From Larimichthys crocea (Eukaryota > Chordata > Actinopteri > Sciaenidae): a stretch of 64,000 bases of DNA. Location of the stretch: positions 186,001 through 250,000 of the forward strand of contig NW_020853581.1 in assembly GCF_000972845.2 (NCBI RefSeq), written 5' to 3'. The position numbers and the translations under genes were made by a program. Positions 10,577 to 21,187 of this stretch are shown one piece after another (the first letter of the stretch is position 1; every line of letters starts with the position of its first letter). The notes beneath the pieces were generated by a model. It was not told the DNA's origin and did no database searches. It saw only the letters and a list, made by a program, of their open reading frames with translations.

Positions 10577-12779
10577 GGGCAGGTGGGTAGCACTACATGT
10601 ATGGGCATATCCTCTGAACTATGAAGAAAATGCCCTCTATGTCCCAACATGACGGGGTGAATTCCCAGGCAAAGGTAGCCGCTCATAAACAAAAACATAT
10701 GGAGGAGCAGAGAATCATAAAGATTTTGTTTCCGCTGCCCCAGAGTCCCACTGAGACCCAAGTATCAACTTAAGTCAAAGACTGAGTGTATTCTGTGAGA
10801 CAGCAAATCTGTAAATTATTATCCAGACAAGGGGAATAAGTATCTCTCTTCCAGAAAAAAAGGCGAGCTCCCAGCTGGGAATGAAATTGATTGTGTTCTA
10901 CATGTGTATATTTTAAATGAGTCACGTTGATCGTGCGCTCATGTTAACATATTGAGATGTTTTACAAGTGAGACATGCGCGCTGTGACATTCCTGCTAGA
11001 CGCATTACCTTTCCAGGATCTGTGTGACGCTGCGAGTGCTCCCTCTCGTCGGGAACTCATGTGCGAAATATTTTTGTGCAGTGTGGTTAGGGGTTTTTCA
11101 TGCTTTTGAATTTCACTTGGAAATCAATTTCCATATGTTTGTCTGTGCTTTGTAACCACGAGTGCTAAGAGTTTTGAGGGCGATGTGTGTGTGTGTACGT
11201 GTGGTGAGCAATACCAGAAATTCAAGTTCTTTCTCTCAGCTCGTTCTAATGAGACTCTGGTCAAATTTAGACAGGAGAATTGCTCGTGTCATAGATAAAC
11301 AAAGCGAAATCACTGTGTTTGATGAGTGAACTAAAGGAAGCCTGTATATGCACATCGCTGGTGTTAGCGGCGGCTCGAGGCTCTTGTTGAATAGATGTGA
11401 GAGCAAATGTAGGAGAGAATTCCTGGTAGAGCTAGCAGGTCAGGGACTATGCACTTTATAATGGCAGAGTGTTGTGAAAAACAAGTGAACCAGCAGCTCA
11501 TAGATCACATTTCACGCTCAGGGCCAATTAAGGCTGCTTAAAAGAACGTCAAGAGCATCTGAAATGACCAAAGGTTAGTGATGGATCTGTCTTAACCCTT
11601 AACACTGTAGCTGTGGAAGTATGATTGCCCTGCAGTTTAACAGCATGTGACCAACAGCAGTCATACATGGGAGTCTTGCGGTGAAAAATAATAGGCACAT
11701 CTTTACACCTTCTAGTCCTTTACACCTGCAAGCCATGTCTTCAGTTATAAACTGAATGAAGTGTTGGTCTTAGCAAGAAACAACACTCAAAAGAGTGTGC
11801 TTCAGACTCAATCACCTGTAAGAGCCAGCCATCCCTTTCTTCTGTCAATGTTTTTGAAAGAGGCACCATTTCATAGCGACTGTGAACAGCTAACTGGGGA
11901 TGCTGGGTGTGAGAAAGTGTTGCTGGGATATTTCGCCACACGGAGGGCAGACCAATTGTGTGTACAGCACCGTCTCTGCAGGGATTAGTGGTGCCATTAA
12001 GTGGCGATGAGTTGCGGTGGGGGGCCACATCCCCTGCTCCCTCATTAAATTGCCAGCAGCTGCCCTTTATCACAGCTCTGCTCCGCCACCATACTGTACC
12101 ATCAGCACCCTCACAGCACCCATGGTGCCAGTCTAGGACCCTTGACCTTCATAAAATCTCTTCTGGTAGCTTTAAGAAAGTTTAATTGCAGGCTATTGTG
12201 ATGGATCACACTGATTTGTTCTTACAGTTTGCATGCATATACACCATTTGGGTGTGTTTTTTTTTAACATGGAAATGTGCACTGAAGGAAGAAAACATTA
12301 GATTTGCTGCATGTCACAGTCACAAAGGAGGGGATGTGGGTGAGGAGAGGCAGAGTCAGAAAGGGATTATTAAAGCTGAGAAAACTGAGATGTAGATAGT
12401 GTTGAATATCAGTTAAATGGTTTAACTGTTTTATACACTCAGTATATTTATAGATACTGTACAATGTCTGCATTTTGTTATTCACTATTTTTCCTGTTAC
12501 ACATAATTTATTTAGTCTGGGATGTTACCTAGTGATGGATGGTGACTAACCACTCAGCAGGTGATGTGTGAACACGGAGACCCGGATTGATTTGTTCTGT
12601 TCACGCAACGACATGACAATGATCATCACAGCAAAAAACGTTAAGCTTTTCCAAGAACAGCCTTTTCTCTTACAGACACAGCGCTCTCAGAGCTCTTTAA
12701 TCCATTAACAAAAATAAATAATCCAGCCACTTTTGTTTCGAGTGCAAATGATGGAGAAAAGACAAAAAGTGTGCGCTCA

Positions 12780-12782
<3 letters not shown>
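10577..12782. other. non-coding stretch, weak regulatory texture at 11340-11560
   Basis: No exon is recognised. The frame at 11741-12073 (minus, 110 codons) overlaps two plus-strand frames and has no family character. The segment 11340-11560 (CGCTGGTGTTAGCGGCGGC, then GGGCCAATTAAGGC) is repeat-free and may be part of a conserved element. Confidence 0.45.

Positions 12783-12822
<40 letters not shown>
12783..12822. repeat. (GT)20 microsatellite
   Basis: A perfect 40 bp dinucleotide run, likely to be length-polymorphic. It generates the TH-repeat peptide in the overlapping minus-strand frame. Confidence 0.98.
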
Positions 12823-12827
<5 letters not shown>

Positions 12828-13899
12828 GCAGAGATATCAAAAGGGGATCCATAAATATTCCTGGGATCTAAACTGCTTTTGAACAGAGGAGACAGAGGTG
12901 TGTTCAAACACTACCCAGAATGCTGTGCCTGAGGCTGTGGCCGTGGGGCGGAGATAGGTTGCTCTGCAGACAGAAGGGGGAAATAGTAGGTGGGACAGAC
13001 AGTAATGACAAGCCCTACATGTCTTCCCGAAAAACGCCCACTTTTGTGAAGTTTGTCATTTCCTTAAGGCATAATTCATTTCTGGAAGCATTGGGCCTCC
13101 ATGTAACGTCTGATGAATCTGATCTGACCAATTTTAAACCTGGATACATGTACTAAATATTTTTCTTTACAAAATGACTTCAACATTTCCAACGTGATTC
13201 ATAAGGAGCACAGTAATAAAGACACAAGTAGTCTGAGGCAGTTCAGTTTCAGTAGTTTTAGTGTTACAGAGTACAGCAGCCCTGCCCCAGTCTCGGCCCC
13301 TGAGGCGACGGAGCCGATGAGGTGAGGTCTCAGAAATACAATCATACACACATGGATTTGGGAAATTAGAGTTTCACGTAAATGTAAGCATTTACAGGTG
13401 GTAAATATCCTGTTGGATTTCACGAATGTAAAAGCTTAAGCATTACACCCACAGGCTACAGAGCAGGGAGGCAAGTCACCCACACACACACACAGTCATC
13501 CTTTTAGGTTGGAAGTGATTTCGTTTTCAATATTAAGCAATTCAGTTGTATAATTTTTTCACACCTTTCCTCGGATAATCTACTACATCTTGAAACAAAC
13601 ACAATTTCACTGATACGCCGTATGAAAACACAAACTGTAATATGCAATCTATGGCAATCACCTACTCAACTGGTGGATAAATAACTGAAATCTCTAACCT
13701 ATGTCAATTTCTGATATCTGCACCATGGAATATGAGTCTAATTTCAAGGTAATTAAGATGATCTCTTTTCTATTTATTTTTTCAATTTACGTGCCTTTTC
13801 AGTAATATCTTTTTCCATACATCACCCCTGGAAATAGTTAAATCAAATTTGTATCCCTTGAATTGGGTATATCACAAACCTGATTGCATCTGCAAATCC
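12823..13899. other. non-coding stretch, nothing recognised
   Basis: No gene is recognised. A ZNF143-like core CCCAGAATGC lies at 12914-12923, preceded directly by ACTA. The segment 13270-13330 is locally CpG-rich with a GCCCCTGAGGC word similar to AP-2 sites. The rest is AT-rich. Confidence 0.45.
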
Positions 13900-14460
13900 A
13901 CCTATTTTCTGGGGTTTGACTTTAGTCATGCTTTGTGTAATTACATGGCCGGGGACAGCGACGACGTCTGAGACAACAGAATTACATCGATATTGGCTGG
14001 AGTAATCGCTCATTCACACTGCGAAAGTTTCTACCGCTGGCCTGAAGTTTACGACTTTTTCATTGTAGTGGAACAGAGATTGTAAAGATGATTGCTGCCA
14101 CTCAGCCCCTCCAATCTGTTATTGAGTGCGTCGCCATTACCTGGAGAGCCGCTGTAGTTAAAAGAGAATAACAGCCATAATGGAGATCTCTATCCGATGT
14201 TACATATCTGATCGAGGGGCTTTAAAGATCAAACAGACAGCCAAACATTTGGCATTCCTCACAAAGTTTCTTTTGATGTTGTGGACCGCCTCTCTTCAAA
14301 GGTGTTGTCTTCATACCACCATGAAGATGTAAACATTATTACTGTTAATCCATTTGCTCATATTCTGTTTGCTTTCGGGGCGCTCAGGCCATATTCATTT
14401 TATGCAGCATAGCCCAAAGGAGAGGCTCAGATCATTCGTAACACTGTTTAAAAAAAGTCA
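13900..14460. promoter_or_regulatory. candidate conserved non-coding element (long)
   Basis: More than 500 bp without any simple repeat. It carries GTAATTACATGGCC, GAATTACATCGATATTGG, GGAGTAATCGCTC, GAAAGTTTCTACCGCTGG, AGATCAAACAGACAG (TCF-like) and TTACTGTTAATCCATTTGC. It is also CpG-richer than its flanks. Length, cleanliness and motif spacing make it one of the best enhancer candidates. A minor alternative is an unrecognised non-coding RNA exon. Confidence 0.45.
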
Positions 14461-14739
14461 AAATGTATAAAATATGTAGGAATCACAAGGAGTGGCTGCA
14501 CAGCTAAATGCCTTTCGCTTCACTGGAGCTTTTATAGTAAGCAGGTCCAGACCAAAAAAAATGTTTAAGCTATCCCTTCTCTTCCAATCGGAGAGAGAAA
14601 TCCTGCACAAATATGACAATCAAGACAAAACGTGTGTTATATTATTGCCTATTTCTTTATGTACAAATGAAAAGCTATCACCGCACCGTCTCTTAAAAAC
14701 GTAGCCACTTTTTTAAAGCAAGTAAAGCGCCTGGATTTA

Positions 14740-14955
14740 TGTGCAGCAGTTAAGATTTCGACAGAAACAGGTCTTATCTTTGACTTGGCTTGCATCACCT
14801 TGATTCTGCTCAGATGGAAGCAGCTATTATCTGGCAAATGATGTCTGAAATGTGGAGAATATTAATGATGACTGTAACGCATGCCCAATCACTTCCCCGG
14901 AAAAATTATAGAGGATTATTTCTGAAAGGCAGAAAAACATGCTGCTTATTAAATC
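14740..14955. promoter_or_regulatory. candidate conserved non-coding element
   Basis: Clean sequence with TTATCTTTGACTTGG, TGCATCACCTTGATTCTGC, GCTATTATCTGGCAAATGATG and GAATATTAATGATGAC, ending just before a poly-C run. The CTTGATT and TATCTTTGA words resemble TCF/LEF sites. Confidence 0.35.
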
Positions 14956-14958
14956 ATA

Positions 14959-14975
14959 CCCCCCCCCCCCCCCCC
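14959..14975. repeat. poly-C tract (C17)
   Basis: Pure C run followed by TCCCC. A perfect GLI-type word TGGGTGGTC follows at 14999-15007, about 25 bp downstream. Confidence 0.97.
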
Positions 14976-14998
14976 TCCCCTTTTCTTCATGCTTTTCA

Positions 14999-15007
14999 TG
15001 GGTGGTC
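14999..15007 (+). promoter_or_regulatory. possible GLI binding site
   Basis: TGGGTGGTC is the exact reverse complement of the GLI core GACCACCCA. A nine-base word is expected about once per two windows of this size by chance, so the call is weak on its own. Confidence 0.25.
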
Positions 15008-15359
15008 AACAGTAATCAGTTTACCGTCTGGCTCTTTCAGGGTGTTAAGACATCCACTTTTCATTTGCACAAACAGTATGATAGTTTCAAGCACCCATTT
15101 AAATTAATCCCCCTTAAAGTTTTGTGCAGTCCCTCTAGAAAAAAAAACAAACCACCCACTTTTAATTTTTATTTTTTTGTGAAAAAGGATTTACCCATAA
15201 TTCTCATTGCCTGCATCCCTTCCCCCCACTTGCAGAAAACACATCTGCACCCTTCTTTTGCGCACACGCATTGCAGGCACACACGCGCTGACGCACACAC
15301 ACAAACACACACTGTATAATTTATAAAGCCTAAGCTCTTTCAATACTCTAAAATGCCAG

Positions 15360-15790
15360 ATAAACTTTTCTCATTTGCTCCTAATTTGGTCACGCAAGAT
15401 AATGCCAACATCTGAAGGCTTTTTAAACTGCTTTTTAAAATGCATTCCTGAAAGGAGCTGGCACTGGCACCTCTGCACCTTGTCAGCTCCAATAATTATT
15501 TCCAATCCGGAGCTAGCCCTTAATGTGCTGATTAATCCAGCCCTCTCCTTGCTGTGAGATGCATTCAGCTCCATTAATTTTTCAAAAAGGCCTCACTCTT
15601 TTTTGCTGGGAGCCCTGCAGATGTCAGGGCTGTGGCAGAGAAAGCCATTAGAAGTTAACACCTCCCACTCCCCAGAGACTGGCATGGACTTTCCCCTCCC
15701 TTATTCTAATGCCAAGCAGCCGTATTAAGGACGTCAGCTGCCAAGCCTGGCATTCCCTGAACTTGGACATCACCATCTAAGCACCATCCC
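15360..15790. promoter_or_regulatory. candidate conserved element rich in NFI half-sites
   Basis: TGGCA or TGCCA occurs at 15403, 15459, 15465, 15633, 15680, 15710, 15739 and 15748, which is eight times in about 350 bp against roughly 0.7 expected. TGGCA/TGCCA is the half-site of nuclear factor I proteins. The block also holds TCCAATAATTATTTCCAATC, CCCTTAATGTGCTGATTAATCC and CTCCATTAATTTTTC, giving a homeodomain-plus-NFI composition. There are no simple repeats. It may be a neural or glial enhancer, but the tissue is conjecture. Confidence 0.45.
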
Positions 15791-16139
15791 CCCAAAAAGA
15801 AAACAGCCTTAATAAGAGTGGTTTCAAAAACCAACATAATGAGAAACAAGGCTCAGTCTCGAACAAGCAGTGTCAACATCTTCGCTTTCTCTTCTTGGGA
15901 ATATTTAGGATTCGCGTTGATTCTCATGTCGTGTGTCACCGTTCTTATCCAGACTCTCAGCTCCGAGATTCCCAGCCAGGTTTCAGATCAGCCTCTGTGA
16001 AAACGTCCTTTAGAACAACTCGCTCACCAGTGTGTTCCAATTCAAAGCGATTTCAAATCTGTGCTCCAACCTCCTCTCACTCCAGAGCTTTGTGCTGCTA
16101 CCCCCTCATGCAGACTGGTTACAAGCTGTCTGAATTGAG

Positions 16140-16440
16140 GAAATCCCCCCCTTCAACCAGCTTTTATCTTCCGATAGGTAGGTGAATGGTGGAAATTAGG
16201 ATTCCTGGAGAGACTTGGGATGGAGAGAATAGAAACAAAGACTTCCCCATGTCGGGAACCGATGTCTCTTTTTCCACTGCTTTTCCCTTTCATCCCAAGG
16301 GCTCCTGTCAGACAGAGCGAAGGAGAACGAGAGCACATATAATACCTTTTAAGAGGCTGCCAGTTCTCTCCCATGCGATAAGCTCTGCTCGAATCACAAT
16401 GGAGTTTCAGGACCCTGCAGTCACCCCACTGCAGGCCTGA
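16140..16440. promoter_or_regulatory. candidate conserved non-coding element (weak)
   Basis: Unique sequence with GGTGGAAATTAGGATTCC, TTTCCACTGCTTTTCCC and CACATATAATACC words. Frames on both strands overlap here (84-97 codons) without family resemblance. The enhancer reading is tentative. Confidence 0.22.
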
Positions 16441-17443
16441 GAACACACTCCAGCATACACATCAACATCGATACGCAAGCTGCATTGAAATATAGCACTG
16501 TAGCTAATTGGACATACAATGTTGGCTCCAAACTAGACTTAAAATATCACTTTCCAGTGATCAGTTCTTCAAAATCATCTTTGACTCAGAGCGTAGTCTT
16601 TTAAGTCATGGTATAGCAAAGAAACATAATATTCAGCATTAGTCTGACAGTCATCTGTCTACACTGCGATGCCTAGGTTGCCAATATGGAAGTGTTTAAT
16701 TCCATTCAACAGTGGAGATACTATGTATACAGTATTTCGTATACAATCCTCACTGCAAAGTATTCAAAAATCTGTATAAACAGAGGCAGTGTCAAAATCC
16801 CAGCCCTTTTGAATGTTAATGAAACGGAGGTGTTAGGATGTCAGAAATCTGTCCAATAATGATAACAGTACAACTCCTGTTTACACTGAGCACGCTTCAG
16901 CTCCCAAAACCCAAAGTGCAGCCTCATTTACGTGCTAATGTGGGGAGGCAGATAAAGGACGGAGGAGCGATCACATGCCCTGTCAGAGAGTCACCCTTTG
17001 AACCATCCCTCATGCCGGTGAAGAGGGGGGAAATTAAAGAGCCTCAGCAGGTTTACCACCTTTCAAACACAACTCACACTCCACTCAAGTCCTCACATTT
17101 GTGACAGAGAGAAAAATAACCGCGTGTTACTGCCGTAACACACACAGACGCACAAACACAAGCTTTCAGAGCACTGTCGTTTTCCTGTACAGAAGATTTC
17201 CTTTGACAATTAATCCAAATGATTGTTTGGATGGAACAGAATTAGGTTGAAGTTGACGTAATGTACATGACAGAGCCACACATACTAAATGCTTTTTGGT
17301 GTCATGTAGGCAGAGTGCTCCCAAATTGTTGGACAGTTTTCTAATTTAACTTTCTGCTTAGCTAAAAGTGACTGAAGTGACCGGTTACAAACACACAGAT
17401 TAGGTTCAGGAGCAAACAATGAGCAAAATGACTATGTGCAATG
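16441..17443. other. non-coding stretch, nothing recognised
   Basis: AT-rich unique sequence with two GTATAC words around 16727-16744. No exon, RNA gene or repeat family is recognised. Confidence 0.5.
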
Positions 17444-17875
17444 TTAAAGGTGTCACTCATAGTCACCCCATAGATAATAATATTTGTCCATGAAGCGTTT
17501 TGTAGCATCTTTAGCTCATTGTTTTGGTTTCATAGGCCTCAATCTGTACTGTTTTGATTGAGTCCCACCACTCTCATCAGAGTTGTTTCCAGAAGTAGCG
17601 GGCAGCTGTTTTAAGCAAAAACGACGACGAATTTAGCTGCTGATTTAGTGGAGACTAAAACAGAACTATGAAGAGTAAAGGTTGGACATTCGTCAGCGCC
17701 GCATAAATGATAATGTTGCTCTGCATCTGTGAAAAAACGCAACTGTTCGCTAACACGTCCGCCAACAACTTAAAAGGTGATGCCACTGTTGTGTTTACTC
17801 GATACTGAGCTTCCCTCCAAACAGCCCCCCCAAAAAACCCAACAAAAAAATCAATTATAGCAGGTTTAAAATAAT
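17444..17875. mobile_element. degraded interspersed repeat (MITE-like, percomorph type)
   Basis: Starts with TTAAAGGTG and ends near TATAGCAGGTTTAAAAT. The phrases in between, such as AGTAGCGGGCAGCTGTTTTA, AATGTTGCTCTGCATCTG and CAACTTAAAAGGTGATGCC, resemble a dispersed non-coding repeat that I remember from percomorph fish assemblies. It has no open frame and no transposase, so it would be a non-autonomous element. Boundaries are approximate. The family name cannot be given without a repeat library search. Confidence 0.5.
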
Positions 17876-18183
17876 TGTGGACATACAGATGAAGCTCTGA
17901 ATCTTTTTTTTGTAGTTTCCAAACAAATTATCTCCTTGTTTTACTATCTCAAGGCGAGTGGTGTGAAATTGTACATGCTGTATTAAAGAAGTGAAAAAGC
18001 TAATTTCATCAAGAGTGGATTGTGTAAAAGGTTTCCAAAATTGTCCACCACAGAGAACAATACAATTAACAAAGAAGAGGAAACAACATGCACACTCCCT
18101 AAGACTTTCTTAGTTGTGGTGCTGGAAGTAAAGTAGGCTCTAAAATTAAAAATTTACTGCTACACAACTGTAGACTGTTCTCG

Positions 18184-18249
18184 TGTCAATGTTTCATCTT
18201 CTGACCTTTATGACATTTGTCTTGAGGTCAGAGAGATGAAACATTAACA
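18184..18249. other. 66-nt imperfect hairpin of pre-miRNA size
   Basis: The left arm at 18184-18207 and the right arm at 18225-18249 are reverse complements over 24 bp with one mismatch and one bulge. The loop is 17 nt (18208-18224). The arms share ATGTTTCATCT...CTGACCT. Total length and stem fit a microRNA precursor, but the mature arms match no microRNA I recognise. TGACCT and AGGTCA sit at the stem tip, so the site could instead be an everted nuclear-receptor element or the core of a small palindromic transposon. Confidence 0.6.
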
Positions 18250-19679
18250 ATGCCAAAATGTTTTGACTATTGCAGGAAAGGACTGAGAATTAAACACCGT
18301 GACGCTGTCTGGATTGTTCCAGTTGAGTAAACCCCACCCATCTGGTTCTCCGAGATGCTTAAAACAAATGAACTACTTTGCTGACACTTTATGACCTCAC
18401 TCTGTTTAGGGTTAAAATGAGGTAACAGAGGACTGATGGAGCCTGAGCGTGAACCCAGCTGCGCTGCCTTTCAGTGGAGCGGCTACTCTCGGAACAGGAA
18501 GTGAATTCACAAAATCCTCGTGCAGCGTTTAGGTGCGCTGAAGTCTTGAACAAATAGACCTGGATGTTCTTCATCACCCTGCGCCCCGGCCCTTCTGCCT
18601 CAGCCATCTTGCTAATGAGAGCAGCCAGCTAGGCCACATTAGTGGTGCTGCATTAACTGTTCCCACATGCCGCTGAAATCTAAAGTAATGCACCTGTAAT
18701 TTTTCCTCTGTTTGTTAATATTTTACATGCGGGTTGAAGGTCGATGTTACTGAGTTTATAAGGTTTGTGTGTGGCCCTGCGGTCACAGTTTGATACACTG
18801 TGTAATTTTCAATCACACCTGCTTACAGTTTTACAGACATTGACTGTTCTAACTTACATGTGGTTGTGTAATGTGTTCACATAATTCATAATAACGCCCA
18901 CATAAAAGCACACAGTCTAACTCGAAGGTCATTTCATGGTGTAATAATTTTCCATCTGTCTGATTTTGTTCATGTAAATGGAATACTTAAAATATATGAC
19001 TGATTGAACACGTCTGTTACAGTCAAGGCATTTTATTTTCATCCCACTGTGCACGTTTGCTGTGAATGCCGTAATACGAAACGATGTGGTTTTTGGTAAC
19101 ATGGTTACTTTCCTGACTCAAAGGGAAACTGCCCACATGGGTAGATGAAGGTCTGATTTGTAAGATACTGGTTCCTTTTCCTGTAAGTCCTGGAAACGGA
19201 TCAGTCTCTAAGAGGCATAAATGTTGAATAAAATTGCAGTGTAATTATTCAGGGGAGATTTGGAACAGTGGAACATTTAGGCCTTTATCCCATGTATTAT
19301 GCAGGGAATTAACAGCTAGAGAGCTATCTGCATTTGGCAAGAGGAACTAAGTAAACACCCCGAATGGATGAACCAGACAAGCTAGAATCACACAAAATGC
19401 AATCATTAAACTTTCCTGCATTTTCATTAACTTTTGGGCGCCGTGTTGCTGCTCAGGTTCAGTATTGTTCCTCAGGGATCCTGTCAGTAATGATGTGAAA
19501 CCCATACATGCCGTACTGATGTTATGATGCATTAAACAATACTGTGGAGAAAAAAAAAGCAAAGGTACTATGACTTTGCTTTGCCTCTTTCTTGCTTTTA
19601 TTTGCAGATATTTTGGCCGTGACAACAAAAAAATGAACCCCCAATGGCTGGGGTTCAGAGAGGGGGCAGGCCAGATTGC
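18250..19679. other. non-coding stretch, nothing firmly recognised
   Basis: No exon is recognised. A YY1-like word GCCATCTTG lies at about 18604-18612 in a locally CpG-richer patch (18460-18640), which could suggest a minor promoter, but no TSS signal is visible. The rest is AT-rich. Confidence 0.45.
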
Positions 19680-19860
19680 AAAAGAATTGCTTTGAGTGGT
19701 GGATCGGCATTGCAGGAATTTTTTAATTTCCTGTTACTCAATAATTCTGCTCTAGTTAGGTCCTTGGACAACATCCTGCACTGTACCTTGTCTGATCAGC
19801 TCAATCCATTGGACAGATGCAGGGGAAACATGCTTTAATCCTTTATCATTGGCCTGCGAC
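19680..19860. promoter_or_regulatory. candidate conserved non-coding element
   Basis: Short clean block with ATTTTTTAATTTCCTG, CAATAATTCTGCTC, CTTTAATCC and CTCAATCCATTGGACAG words. Moderate enhancer texture. Confidence 0.28.
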
Positions 19861-20259
19861 GTGGTGGCCCTGTGTGACCGGCCTGGCAGGTAGAAGACTG
19901 GGTGTAGTTACTTAGGAGGCGGTCGAACAATGTAGTCAACAATGTGATGTCACACACTGGGGACATACCTCAACACCCCCCCAACCCAGCGTACAAATGA
20001 TTATTTCATCCTCCAGGCTTTTTATGATCTCACAGTGATAAACGGGAACGATTCAGCCGTCTTTTACTGGGGAATAAAGAAAACAGTCAGATGAGAAGCA
20101 GAACGAAGTGAGCCGTAAGTGCTTTACAGTGGGGGCGTTGACTTCCAGGCCTCCAGGGCCGTGGAGCTGGTTCTCTGCTGAGGATCTTCCCCTCCTTAAC
20201 CTCCACCCCGCCGCCCTCCCCACTGTGTGCTCGTCATGGCTGTTCAGGGTTAAATAAAT
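19861..20259. other. non-coding stretch, nothing recognised
   Basis: Unique sequence with a C-run at 19975-19982 and a GC-richer patch near 20130-20220. No coding evidence. Confidence 0.45.
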
Positions 20260-20277
20260 CACCTGCCATCGCAGGTG
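20260..20277. promoter_or_regulatory. inverted pair of E-boxes (ZEB/SNAI type)
   Basis: CACCTGC at 20260-20266 and GCAGGTG at 20271-20277 form a perfect 7-bp inverted repeat with a 4-nt spacer. CACCTG/CAGGTG is the E2-box bound by ZEB1/ZEB2, SNAI factors and E-protein bHLH dimers, and ZEB proteins favour paired sites. A further ACCTG follows at 20281. Confidence 0.4.
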
Positions 20278-21158
20278 CTGACCTGTTGTTTATTAGTAAA
20301 TGTTTAAAGGACAAGCTTTGAGAGGGGGAGGAGTTGGCGAGAGGTAGTCAAGGGGTTAAAGCACTAGTCTTAGGTCTTAAGGTTGATTTAGCAGCCCCTC
20401 TGGGAGGCTGCTGTACTACCCTGAAGAAATGAATGCCAATAAAGCCTGCAATGACTGATGTTTGAGAGCGTCTTAATTGTCTTGCTAAAAAGAAAGACTG
20501 TGGTATGCAAGAAGAAAATGTGCTCTTGGTGCTGAGAGTTTTCATAGGGAAAACACACTGCACATTAAGGTGTTATGAAGAGATTACAGCTGACAAATGC
20601 TACTGTCAAACAACCATGACCGACTATTTGACCACGATGACGTTGTTGCACAGTGAAAAACTTGCAGCATATTTCATATTTGAACTTCAAATGAGGATCT
20701 GGACAGCACTCCAAAGGTTGAAAAATATCTACTTCAAGACTGTTGTTAAGAACCAAGAGCTAAACTTAAACATCTGTGCTTTAAAAAAAAAAAAAAAAAA
20801 CTAAACCAGCAGAAATATTTTCTATAAGAAACCATTCCACACCATTTATTCACGTGTCACATGTTTAAATGGTGGAGGATTATAGAGGGATTATTAGATG
20901 AGAATGCTGACTGTCAGGAATGACAGACACGGATGAGAATGTGCAAAATGACTTTCCTCATTGCTTCATAACTGAAACAATAAAGGAATATAACCTTTGA
21001 GACAAGCCAGGATTGACAGCCGAGCTCGATCTCCAGCTATCTAATAAATTACACTATTGTCTCTTCACTCTTGACTTAGTCTTCTGAAGCATGTGAGCTT
21101 GAAAGAGACCAAAGCACTGGAGGCCTTAGCATAACACTTGCGCTGCCACCATCCAACA
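20278..21158. other. non-coding stretch with A18 tract
   Basis: No gene is recognised. The plus-strand frame at 20505-20804 (99 codons) ends in lysines encoded by the A18 tract at 20783-20800, so it is not a gene. No retroposed gene is recognisable upstream of the A-tract. Confidence 0.5.
20783..20800. repeat. poly-A tract (A18)
   Basis: Pure adenine run on the plus strand. No polyadenylation signal or target-site duplication is evident next to it. Confidence 0.95.
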
Positions 21159-21181
21159 ATGACTGGCACCTTCCACCAAAG

Positions 21182-21187
21182 GTAAGT
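21182..21187 (+). other. perfect-consensus splice donor word
   Basis: AAG|GTAAGT matches the full vertebrate donor consensus. It follows an ATG at 21159-21161 that has A at -3 and stays open to the donor (codons M-T-G-T-F-H-Q plus two bases). This could be a tiny first coding exon. About one perfect donor of this kind is expected by chance in a window of this size, so evidence is thin. Confidence 0.12.
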
